From the NCBI GenBank assembly GCA_933228895.1, contig OW121846.1, forward strand, positions 49,308,107 to 49,372,106: DNA of 64,000 nt, given 5' to 3'. Both the position numbers and the translations under genes were made by a program. The first letter of the stretch is position 1. The number at the start of each line of letters is the position of its first letter. The stretch comes from Platycnemis pennipes. Its lineage: Eukaryota > Arthropoda > Insecta > Odonata > Platycnemididae. Positions 54,190 through 64,000 of this stretch are shown in pieces. The notes beneath the pieces are model-generated. The model did not search any database and was not told the DNA's origin. It saw only the letters and a list, made by a program, of their open reading frames with translations.

Positions 54190-54900
54190 TCACGTACTTT
54201 GTGGCCACCGTATTGATTTTTGAAAATCATCATCATCGTCACCGGTTAACAATACTTGCATTAGTTTGACGCAGCCACCGATTCTTCTATCTGCCAACCT
54301 CTTCATATTGACGCAATTCCTCTCTTTTACATCCTTCACAACCTGTTCCATGTATCTCATACGAGGCCTGCCTTTTGCAAACTTCTCGTTCACTTTCCCT
54401 CCACGATTGTCTTCATCAGGCCATCGTGTCTCAAGATACGGCGGATTAAGTTGTTCCGTCTTCTTTTTGAGGTTTTTAGTAGGCGCCTTTTTTCTCCCGG
54501 TCTTCTAAGGACTTCTTCGTTTGTCACTCGGCCGATCCATTTTATCTCATCATTTTTCGGTAGCACCACATTTCAAATGCTTCCACCCTTTTCTTCTCCG
54601 CTGCTGTCATCGTCCATGCCTCACTGCCGTAAAGAAGCATACTCAAGAGATATGTTCTTATGAATTGTTTCCTTACTTCTACGCTTGTATTTCCAGCAGT
54701 AAGTAGATTCTTCTATTGATAGAATGCCCTCTTTGCCTGGGTTAATCTACTGACTATTTATTTCTTGCTTCGTCTATCGCTGGTTACTCGGCTTCCCAGG
54801 CCTCAAAACTCTTTCACCTCTTCTAATTTTTGTTTTCCTAGCTTAACATTGGTTTTGGTCTCTTCTCTCATGGTACATACCAATATCTTAGTCTAATTTT
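54190..54900 (-). pseudogene. LINE RT C-terminal end with 3' tail (second LINE family)
   Basis: On the minus strand, remnants of the INRRIYLL and WTM regions lead to VVLPKNDEIKWIGRVTNEEV, then LRRPGEKRRLLKTSKRRR, LIRRILRHDG and NEKFAKGRPRMRYMEQVVKD, VKERNCVNMKRLADRR. The 67-codon frame at 54393-54190 ends in MQVLLTGDDDDDF, the Asp run being encoded by tandem GAT-type codons at the element's 3' end. A short GAT-repeat tail is known from RTE-like LINEs. This copy preserves the true 3' terminus of the family seen in the array. Confidence 0.75.
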
Positions 54901-57099
54901 TATTGAAATTCAGCTTGTATCTCACCATTGTCCTTTCCTTGGTAATTCTGAAAAACGGAAGCTAAAAGAGAGATTATATTGTATGAAATTGGCGTTGTCA
55001 AGGCGGGAAGTTCGAAATCAGGTATGTTCACATATGTTTCACAGCCATAGTAGTACCGTATTCTACCGGGAAAAGATAGCCTCTGAAGAATGAATAACAG
55101 TTTGCCATGGTGAACAAACAACAATTTGTATACTTCCTTACTTTATTTTGTGATCTCAATCGATTTCAGCGCTTTACGTCAGGCTCAAGAGAGAAATGCT
55201 TGCAAGCCTGTGTTACTTATATATAGGAGACGGTTTTAAGGAGGGGGGAAAGGAGTAGAGGTAGGGACTGTTGAATAAGGAGCAAGGTTAGAGTTGAAGC
55301 CTTTGTTTAGCAGTTCAATCTCGGGGTCAGAGAACGAGTGGAAAGAGAGTTTGACTAGCCGTGGGGGCAATGGTGCTGGCTCTGAGTTTATCTGCCTTGG
55401 TTGAGAAGTAGGGCGAAGCAACGCCCGGCAATGGATCAACATTGTGATTGCCCTTGTATTACCTTAGGTTAAACGGTACGATATGATCTTAGCCGTTGGA
55501 ATATCTCACAACCCAGATTTTTACTAGTAAGATTCAGGACCGTGGGTGCAAAACCGAATCTCGTACGTGCCTTCTGAAAACTGCGCCAAGAAGATCAATT
55601 TTGAGATAGGTAACTCAGTCTCGTGCGGGTGGAGGACGGGGTTATTAAAAAAATGAATTGGAAACAGTGTGCTTAGACCAACTCTCGTTGGGCTGAATGA
55701 GGTAACAGATTGCTTATTCAGCATATTTGGAAACTTCTCACTACCGGAAGGAGAACAATTACTTCTTTACGCTGAAATATAGTTGCGCAACAGACGTTAT
55801 GAGGAGCAATCGAGAATGGTAAATGACGAGATTTAAGTTTGAAAACCTTTAAAAAACTTTTTTCGATATAAAGTAACCATAATTAATAGTTGTGAAATGG
55901 ATCATAATAAAATTGATGGACAGGAATTAATGAAATATATATTGACAAATATTTTTTGCTTTATAGGTCTGAATTGCGGTACATAAAACTTAAAACTTGG
56001 TAAAATACAGCACGCAGTGGTGGTATTTCGGAACTAAAATAGAAAATATATAGACGTAGTATTAATGGGTTTTTAAGTGCTCCAGTGATTGACATTGCAT
56101 TGAACCGTCTAAAATAATGCTATAAAAGTAAGGTAACCACAACAGCCATGCCCAAAGCGGGAACTTTAGGGTTGCCAAGCCAGGCAGAATGGCAAGGTGA
56201 GGTAGACTTTACAAATGTAATCAGCTGAAAATTTAATACTTATTAATTTTTTTCCTTTTGTGATGAAACTCCAGAAAATAATCGTTTATTTTATTACATC
56301 AGTCATTAACTATTTTTGTGCCTTATGTGATAAAAATCCAAAAAAATAATCGGCCACTTTATTACCTAGGTCATTAACAATATAATTAAGCATGGCATCT
56401 TTTCCAATAACTCCAGCTATCTTCGCACGTGTCTCATTAGTGTCGGGAAGTCTGCTAACTCATTTGTCTCAAAGAATCAAGCAAGCGATATCATTTCAAA
56501 CTTCGTAATGCCTCAATCGGCTGGATAGTTCCTGGCTTCCCCTTCTGCAAGTGATTCATTCTTAATGAGTGGGAAACACTTCGTCCTTCCATGCAAATTC
56601 ATTTCTTACGATCTAAGTTTCGACTCAAAAAGTCATCACCAGGCGGGAACGGATGATGTAGTGGTTCTGATGACGACTTTGTTCAATGCATTTGTGGAAG
56701 TAAGAAATAGCGTTGTGTGGGAGAGAAAACTGCTTCCGACTCGTTATGTTCGAATCACTTCCCTTCCTTCTCCAAGACCTTTCCATCCATCCAACTCCCT
56801 ACATTACACCACCCTTCAGTTTCTCAAATACTACCAAAAAAATACCTTTTCTCCAACTGACATCCCATTCATCCATAGGTATAAGGCGCTGTCTTTGGTT
56901 CTACGGTGATCGGTAATTGGAATGAATGGATTTGGAATGAGGATGAATAGTTCACCAAAACAACGAAAGGAGGGAGAATAAACGGTAAACATATTTTTTG
57001 AACCATTGTGTTGAGGTTATAAAGAAAACCGTCAATTATGTTAATTTGCGATACTAAGGATAGCAGGGTAATTGAACAAAGTTAATATCCAATGGTATT
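54901..57099. other. intergenic, nothing definite
   Basis: No domain-like frame. Frames at 55236-55442 and 56565-56909 lack motifs. AT-rich. Confidence 0.4.
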
Positions 57100-57104
57100 T
57101 TAGA

Positions 57105-57320
57105 GAGTGAAAGAAAGCGGACAGAAGCCCTGCATCGGAATTAGCCAGCTTTTAACGAGAGGCTCAAATAATCCACGTTTCAACGTCCCATCCGACGGGC
57201 GGAGTACTGAACTTGTTTTCCACACAGCAATCAGGTTAGTAATCCACCACCGGGATTTGAGTCCGGGCCCTCGGGATGCGAAACCAGTGCAGTAGATACC
57301 AAGATACCATACCAACGCGA
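57105..57320 (-). mobile_element. tRNA-derived SINE
   Basis: On the minus strand: head GGTATCTTGGTATCTACTGC, a B-box-like GGACTCAAATCCC (57264-57252), then CAAGTTCAGTACTCCGCCCG and TCGGATGGGACGTTGAAACG, the conserved body shared with 62765-62985 and 34060-34205. Confidence 0.7.
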
Positions 57321-60300
57321 TATCCTCAGAAAATTTGTGCAGTATCTGATGCGACCGAGTGGATAGGCCTGGGTGGTCTATTTGAATGTATTAAGGTGGT
57401 CCCCAACTGCTTAAATTATACCCCTCCATACGACCAAACTTAGCGTAACCCTTAGGAAAATACCATATTTATGCAATAAGTGGGATTCAAACACAACCTT
57501 TATTTGCTAGGGCGGCACCACACCAACCTGACTATAGGCCGGCTACACTCTGGACGGCGAGAGCTTAATTTTGGAGTATTGCATTTATATTTTCTTTATA
57601 AATTTAACTCATCGCCAGGAGTAGTAGTTAGTCAGTCAGAATCAGAGTAGTTTATATTTGAGGCTTCCTACCGACAGGTATGGTAATTTCCGTGAGTTTA
57701 GAATATGCGGTTATTTGGAAATGATTAGGAGTTTTCAGAAAACATATTCAATTTCCGCATTTTGGATAAAATAAATTTTTTAAAGGGTTAAAAATACGTG
57801 AGAATGAAGATGCAGTTGTTGAGAGGACTGCAAGATAAGAAAGAGTAGACGAGAAAAATGATTTTTAGCAGAAGATAAGAGTCGTAATTAACGAGAATTT
57901 TTAAGCTTTGTCATCAACTGTTTCTCTCATGATGCGGCGTGAGGTGGACACAAAATGACGTGCCAAAATACATTTCTTACGCAACAAGTTTTCTATTTTT
58001 ACATTTTAATTTAATCAGGTGTGTATATTCTAGGCTTCTGAGTTTCCCAAAATAAAAAGCTCAAGTGACTCCGTTTATAGGAGCGCAATATATTTAGTAG
58101 ACAAGTAACTAAAACAAGTCCTTACATTAGGTCTTATTTGGGTTGATATTGCACCCTAGCGGCAAGCATACTCTTACTGAAACTCGATAAGAGGAAAATA
58201 AGAACTCTCTTTATATACAAACAATGTTCACAGGCTTAAAAAGAATAAAATATATATATATATAACACACAAAAATAAACAAACACGCATGAGTTAGATA
58301 TTTCGATGGTCACAGCCACATTTCTCAACAAGAAGAGAAGGTGGTTGTGCCGCCGAAAATTAAGAACTTTTCGTGGTTTTTTAGCGTTTTCTATTCCTTG
58401 TGTCATCACACCTATGATAAATTTATATTTTACCATATTAATACATATACATATGAAGCGAGCACTCAAAAAATAGAGAATCATAAAAACATAAAAATCG
58501 GGACATTCACTTTTCAACACGCTCACTCACGCTTTTATTGTCTCGACAACAATATGAATGTGGATTTGAGAAAATTATTTCGTCGGAGGAGTTCGAAGAA
58601 GGACGAAAATTAGGATATTTTGAGATTGATAAACAAATGAAAAGGATGATAAAAGAGTTGAAACGGTTAAAAGGAACACTTATTTGCATTATAAATGTTA
58701 CTTTTGCAACTGGACTTTTAAGTGGCAAAGGAAGGAGAAGCACTTATTCAGAACGCGCATACATAAAGAGGATCCTTTTTTTTTCGCATGATTGAGTCAT
58801 CAACAAGCAACGTAAAATAAAGAGTAGAAGCATGAAAAATGCTTTCTTTAGACTGATGAAAACAAAGGAACTGTGTAATCAACGACGCATTAATAGAAAG
58901 TGGGAGAAAAAGGGAAGTCTGACAAAAACACCTTATAAAATCTGGAAAGCCTTCTGGGCACATGCTACGACAAGATGGTATCATGTAGACAGTCATCAAG
59001 GGAAAAGCGGATTTGAAGGATTTTTCTTACATGGAATATATGGGACAAAGGAAAAGGAAGCAAAATTGAATGATGCTAATGAGATGGGGTTAGCTGATAG
59101 AAGAATGGAGCGGAAAACACCTTCCTTTGTCAGGTAAAAGCAGAGCACACATGAGATAACCATCATCGTGTTCCTCCAAAAGCCCCTCGTGTCTTATCTC
59201 TGCTATAATTCTTCACTTTTCCTTGTTGCAATTTTTATCCCTACATATTCCGGACATGTTGCGATTTTTGGTATATCTAAAATCATCTTTCTCCATGATC
59301 TCCCTTTTCGTTTCTCACCCACTAAATGGAGCTTCACTTTCTGCCAAAATATTTGCTATTAAGAAGCTTGAAATAGTGTTCGAATATTTGTTTTTTTATT
59401 AGAATATGCTATTTGTTAGGAAATTCCCTATCAAAGTCATCATTCTCTCCACTCTAGCTAAGATTTCTTCATCAATTTAACCTTTTGTCCAGGTAATTAC
59501 GATAGAATCTCTCCGTAGCAACATTGCTCTTGCCTTCAAACACTTTTCAGCAGTGTAAAATAATTCAACTTTGACGGTCATATACCATTGCACTTACAAA
59601 CAATATCTTCACAAACTCCTCAATTCATATTTTTATTTTCTGTTAGAAGTTACTTAAAATTAAAGGCATTCTCACTGTGGAGGTTTGTAGAGGGTTTGAG
59701 GTATTTCATCCAAATATCCTGAGTAACAGATTACTAAACTCTCATAACCATTTTTACCATTAACGTAATAGTATTTTCTACTTACTCCTGGAAGCGAAAT
59801 TTATGGAGTAGCTCGGTTTTCTAACGCTCTTCAACGGAAATTTGTAATAATAGCAATAAAACGTCTTTATTGATGCAAGTTTGAGAAACAACTGTCCCTT
59901 CAGCACTAGGGTCACATACTACGACGCGGGAATGCGGTGTGAGGATTTCATTGAGGTATTATTCCTATCTTTGCTCGGGAGTAAAAAGGAAGGTAGTGGG
60001 CGTAGCACCTGAAAGTGAAACACGGCATAAGGTATAAACAAATTTCTTCCGCTGTTTTGCTTCAACTGAGTACCATATAAGATATCACTACTAGGGGCAA
60101 ATCGTCACTTAAGAGGCATTGAGTCTCTGCAACTAAAGGATATACTGCGGCAGAGTAAACATATGTCTGATATTTACAACTTATATTTGATATGTGCAAA
60201 GTACATTCACCCCTTGGTTATCAAAACTGAGGGAGCAAATTTTTTTACACTAACTGATTCCATGTTGAATTTATCCAATTATGCTTAGAAATTCTGCCTC

Positions 60301-61019
60301 CGATGAAAGGAATCCGTCTTAAATTGCGTCAAAATTCTTTAAAAATAAAGGTTTTTCTCGTTTTTTTTCTCGTCGTTTTTTCGCCCTCAGCGAAATTGAA
60401 GAAGTGAGAGTACCCTTTAATGATGCAATATTTGAATTTATGGAAGATTTGTGCCGGTATTATTTTGTAGTGAAAAATTAAATTATTCAGCATGAAAATC
60501 CTAGAAACTATGAAGAAAAAATAAAATATAAAACATTAATTTGAAAAATATCGCAAGAGCATGAAATAGGTATATCCTTATTTCCTAATCTCTGGGTTAA
60601 TTTTATCACCACAGTTGACGCCAGCGGTGGTTTTTCGACCATTGAGGATTATTGGTGCCTTTTAATGCGACATGGTTAATTCATTTAAAATAGAAATTAA
60701 GGGACAAGATGCAATGGGAAAAAAACCAAGTTCTTTGTGAGGTCCTGCAAATTATTATATAGATGCACCACTGGTTACTTCGCTTACGGAATCGTCGGGT
60801 ATACCTAAGCCGTAGGTGCTGAAAACTGTTAAAGGAAGTTCAATTTACAGCATGTAACATTCATTACAAGAGCCATGCAAGCGTGAATTTGGTATACGTT
60901 AGTGAAGCCGAGATATTTTCTCACATACACTGCAAGATAGTCCATCTACATGCTACCTACGCATACGTACGTACGACCCCTGCAGCCGGAAAGATTAATG
61001 AAATTAAAACCTTTCGTTT
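57321..61019. other. intergenic, nothing definite
   Basis: AT-rich with an (AT)n run at 58251-58264. Two neighbouring frames at 58538-58795 and 58832-59137 (85 and 101 codons, Lys/Glu-rich) follow one another but carry no motif I can name. Confidence 0.35.
58251..58264. repeat. (AT)n microsatellite
   Basis: Seven AT units. Confidence 0.7.
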
Positions 61020-61740
61020 GCAATTCCGTCGCTCCCTCTACCTCACGCTCGGGGCACAGTCGCTGGACGTACGAGTGTATAGTTAGTCCCGGAATCCTCG
61101 CGTACCCTTTCGCAGGCGTTCCGCCGGAGGCGGTGGACTAGTCAGTCGCCTGGCGGCTGGGACGACGGACGGTGTACCGAGAGAGAGAGAGAGGGAGGGA
61201 GGGTGGCGGACGCCCAAAAGGCCCCAGGGCCCGCTCTTTTGTGAACGAGGGCCGCATCCGAAATTATCACGCTCTCGGCAGAGGGATGGGAGGGTCAAGG
61301 GACATAGAGAGGGGAGAGGGAAGGTTAATGCACGAGCGCAAGATTAGAGGTGGGAAGAGGATGAAAAAGGTGCCTTAGGGAAGAGGACCCAGAGAGTCCG
61401 TTTTTGTATCGACAATGAGAGTGTACTTGTGGAGGGGAGGGGGAGGCGTGGGAGGGAGGAGGAGGGGGTGGGAGGGGAGCGTAGGTGGAGGAGGGAGGGG
61501 GGGTGGTTCGATAATTTGGTGAGTGGATGCCGTTGGGGGAAATCCACGGTTGCCAGAGCTGTTCGCGCGGGCTCCGCCTCGCTTTTCCCTCCGCCCCCGC
61601 AAGGGGTGGGCGCCCCCCGTGTCAGCCCAGGGGGCGCAGTTGCCCCCTCCCTTCCCCCCCGCCCCCTTCCAGCCCACCAAAGCCCTTCCTCCATGAAGTG
61701 CCCCCGACGAACAATTGTCTCGCCCGCGACGAAAGATTAC
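61020..61740 (+). promoter_or_regulatory. GC-rich block, candidate promoter and 5' exon
   Basis: The sequence turns strongly GC- and CpG-rich. TCAGT, an arthropod initiator pentamer, occurs at 61142-61146 within CTAGTCAGTCGCC, followed by a GA-rich tract (61179-61510). A possible splice donor (TTTG|GTGAGTGG) has its GT at 61519-61520. This would fit a first exon of a host gene extending to the right beyond the window, but no TATA box or properly spaced DPE is seen and no coding frame is convincing. The open frames across 61400-62200 are caused by composition. Confidence 0.3.
61179..61200. repeat. (GA)n microsatellite
   Basis: GAGAGAGAGAGAGAGGGAGGG-type run that opens a purine-rich tract. Confidence 0.7.
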
Positions 61741-62132
61741 AAGTTTTGTGTGCGGGGTCGATGGAGAAATTTCCGTTTGCCCGCTCGCGAAAACTGTTAC
61801 TCTCACGTCTTTTATCGGATACGGCGTGCGGAGACGGACATAAAACCCTTTTTTACGCCTTCTCCAACAGCCAAGTGCACGTATCTTTCACATGTTCTTT
61901 TACTGCTCCGCATACCTTCATGCCTTCCTTCACCACATTCAAAAAACCAATACTCAACCTTCCTCTCTCGCCTTACATTCTCCCCTCCATCAACTCCTTC
62001 AAAACACCATTGCAGCTCATCACGTGTTCACTACCGCCGTTCCCTTATGTCTTCCAGCAACAAACTCTCTCCTCCCGCCATATCTATCAGGCCTTCGTTC
62101 CCGTTTTCTCTCCATTATGCCTTCTCCTTTCT

Positions 62133-62206
62133 AATCCAAGGCGAAATCTGAGGCAAACTTTCATCTATTTTCTTCACCTTAATTTACGTGTTCACGTTTA
62201 GGTACC
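62133..62206 (+). repeat. direct repeat, copy 1
   Basis: Similar to 62623-62697. Origin unknown. Confidence 0.55.
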
Positions 62207-62622
62207 ATTCAATCCAACGCGTCATATCGCTAGTCTTTTGATAGCGTCTTTGTTGAGGGTTCCTGTTACTTTTTATGAGTAAACGGCTTCTTGGATAGCG
62301 CCATTACCATACACGTATTGTAGACACGATGCCTCTTTTCCTGCGAGATACCTCTCACAGATAAATTGCTTACGCTCGTACTTGACGACGCCTGGGTTAC
62401 ATTGTTACGAATCATTTCTTTGTTATACCTTAGTTTTCTTTTGAACGAATGTTAATTGAAAATGTTGGCAGGGATTCTGTAATATGTCTTGTAGGATCTA
62501 TAATGTCACAGTTAATGCGTTAAATAATTCTTCGTTACACATGAATCTTAGTGGGTTTACCAAATTTCCTTCGCACTTAAATTTCACATAAATTTTCTCC
62601 CGCCTCATCAAACTTCTCCATT

Positions 62623-62697
62623 CTTATCCCAGGTGATATGTGAGTCAAACTTTCATCTCTGTTCTTTACTTTAATCTATGTGTTCACGTTCATGTAC
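62623..62697 (+). repeat. direct repeat, copy 2
   Basis: Partner of 62133-62206. Confidence 0.55.
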
Positions 62698-62764
62698 TCA
62701 GTGTTGAACTCGGTTTCAAAACCATAACTATTATAAATCGTGACTACACTGACTGTTTTAGATT

Positions 62765-62985
62765 TAATGTGGTGGACTATGCATTGACTTCCCATCCCGA
62801 GGACCGAGGTTCCAATTACAACGAAGGCAGGGGGTTTTCAACGATAAAATGTTCCTCATTAGAGTGCTCTGTGAAAGGTACTTTGAGTTCAGTAACCCGC
62901 CCGTCGGATGGGACGTTTACCCATCGATCCCTAGGCGTCTTTCATTAAGAGTATACCAATGCCTATGCGTGGTTTCAATCCACGC
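62765..62985 (+). mobile_element. tRNA-derived SINE
   Basis: Head TGGACTATGCATTGAC with a decayed B box GGTTCCAATTAC (62808-62819). The body has GAGTTCAGTAACCCGCCCGT and CGGATGGGACGTTTACCC, the best match to 57105-57320. Confidence 0.7.
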
Positions 62986-63319
62986 TTATTCTGTTTGTTG
63001 AATGATTCCTGCCCATGTCCAATTCTTGGTAATCCTAAATGACGTAATTGAACAAAGCTACCGGCCGTATCCCTAAAAAACTAAAACTAATCATTAATCC
63101 CAATTTTTCTTCAAATAGGTGGTTTACTTCATTTGAAATTACTGGTCATGTAAAACTGACAAATAGTAGGCCAATCGTGAGCTTCCCCTTCGGTGGACAT
63201 TGGGTTCTTCACAATTTTTGTTTTCGGAATTTTCGCTGGCACATCCAGAGGACAGATGGAACTCTCATACAAAGAAGTTTACCGGTTGCCTACACACAGA
63301 ATTATGCTGATGCAAGTGA

Positions 63320-63646
63320 TAGGGGAGGGCTTCGGGGGTCAGGTTCATGTAGTGGTCAAAGTGCAGGTGGCTCACCTGAGGGAGGGCCCAGGTTCGAATC
63401 CATTTGGTGGAAGATATTTTTGATTTTGTAAGCCACCCGCCATTTGAGGGCTTTGTGGAGAGCTTTCGTATTCCGCACTCTTCCCATCCGGATGAGTCGT
63501 TAAGCCGTGGTCCCCTTGGCGCATATCGTTAACTGCAGGCTAATGTTGACACTAGGTTGTTTCCTCCTTACCCTTCCCCTTCCAACCTTTCCTCCCGATA
63601 TGAAGTGCAGGTACATACCTGAAAACCACAGAGAGAGAGAGAGAGG
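63320..63646 (+). mobile_element. tRNA-derived SINE, best-preserved head
   Basis: A-box-like TGGTCAAAGTG (63353-63363) and a perfect B box GGTTCGAATCC (63391-63401), spaced as in tRNA genes. The body runs through CCCATCCGGATGAGTCGTTA, AGCCGTGGTCCCCTTGGCGC and a pyrimidine-rich stretch to a (GA)n tail at 63630-63646. Polymerase III could transcribe it, so this is the copy most likely to be active. Confidence 0.75.
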
Positions 63647-64000
63647 TATTGAATTCTGATAGTGCCACAGACAGCACGATACCAAACCAAAGGAAATTAC
63701 GTTATTATTTTTTGGATGGATGTACCCATATTCAGAACATACCTCTTCTGAGGCAGGTGTTCACACATGTTGAAAAGGACTACTTTTCACATACTAAATC
63801 ATTCATATATATACATATATAATCTGAGATTCTGGAGGTCAATATGATTTTATAGAACACATTGCAAGGGCGGCACCAGCGTCATAAAAGTTTTTCAACC
63901 CAAGGGGTCTTTGTTGGACCCTTGGCCCGATATAAGCCGCTGCCCTTGTTCCCCCTTCGTCCCATACCCTAGAAATGGGAACAACGAGGACTACGACAGT
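63647..64000. other. end of window, nothing recognised
   Basis: Ordinary sequence with a short AT run near 63810. No frame or repeat. Confidence 0.4.

Larger units (their letters stand above)
61741..62764. other. spacer containing a dispersed ~75-bp direct repeat
   Basis: 62133-62206 and 62623-62697 are similar (TTTCATCT, TTCTT, ACTTTAATCTATGTGTTCAC and its partner CCTTAATTTACGTGTTCACG), 490 bp apart. No further feature. Confidence 0.5.

Noticed and set aside
58538..59137. Two consecutive Lys/Glu-rich frames that might form one gene
   Set aside because: Different phases, no motif and no splice signals that I could defend.
61429..62201. Several overlapping 100-240 codon frames on both strands
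   Set aside because: All lie in GC-rich or purine-rich sequence where stops are rare, and they compete in different phases. Pro/Arg/Gly-rich composition without domains.

Overview
This window looks like repeat-rich nuclear DNA from an invertebrate, most likely an insect or other arthropod. The evidence is the AT-rich background, the long stretches without genes, and the repertoire of selfish elements: several piggyBac lineages, an I/Jockey/R1-type non-LTR retrotransposon with its own RNase H, a FLYWCH-MULE transposon, a second and more decayed endonuclease-RT LINE family, and tRNA-derived SINEs. Nothing resembles bacterial operons, CRISPR arrays, rRNA or a functional tRNA gene. I recognise no intact host protein-coding gene. 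The species cannot be named from the sequence alone.

Layout. 1-585: minus-strand 5' end of a piggyBac element whose TTAA end lies at 582-585. 1089-2500: a second, frameshifted piggyBac transposase on the plus strand. 4090-28640: a large mosaic array of repeat modules, repeated with shuffled order and deletions. The modules carry decayed LINE RT/C-terminal sequence and a decayed piggyBac C-terminal zinc ribbon. One module is split by a near full-length LINE (18471-24108, minus strand) that contains gag-like, endonuclease, RT and RNase H domains and is flanked by a recognisable target-site duplication. A 256-bp fold-back MITE lies just beyond it. 29676-32600: a third piggyBac, bounded by TTAA and matching TIRs, with a dead transposase.

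34060-35100 holds a SINE fragment, a double hairpin and a head-to-head SINE pair. 42430-44290 is the youngest-looking element: a MULE with a FLYWCH finger, an intact-looking transposase domain, an 8-bp target duplication, and ends built of eight ~15-bp iterated motifs each. 44869-45405 is a diverged tandem duplication. 45975-49240 contains LINE fragments and SINEs. 53415-54900 contains an endonuclease fragment and a 3' terminal LINE fragment facing each other. 57105-57320 and 62765-63615 hold further SINEs. Two GC-rich blocks (about 40100-40660 and 61020-61740) are the only places that might be host promoter or 5' exon sequence.

No pathway links these genes; the relationships are those of nested and decaying mobile elements. 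The most unusual features are the composite array, in which fragments of two transposon classes were amplified together, and the iterated-motif ends of the MULE. The remainder of the window is old intergenic sequence in which I see nothing definite.
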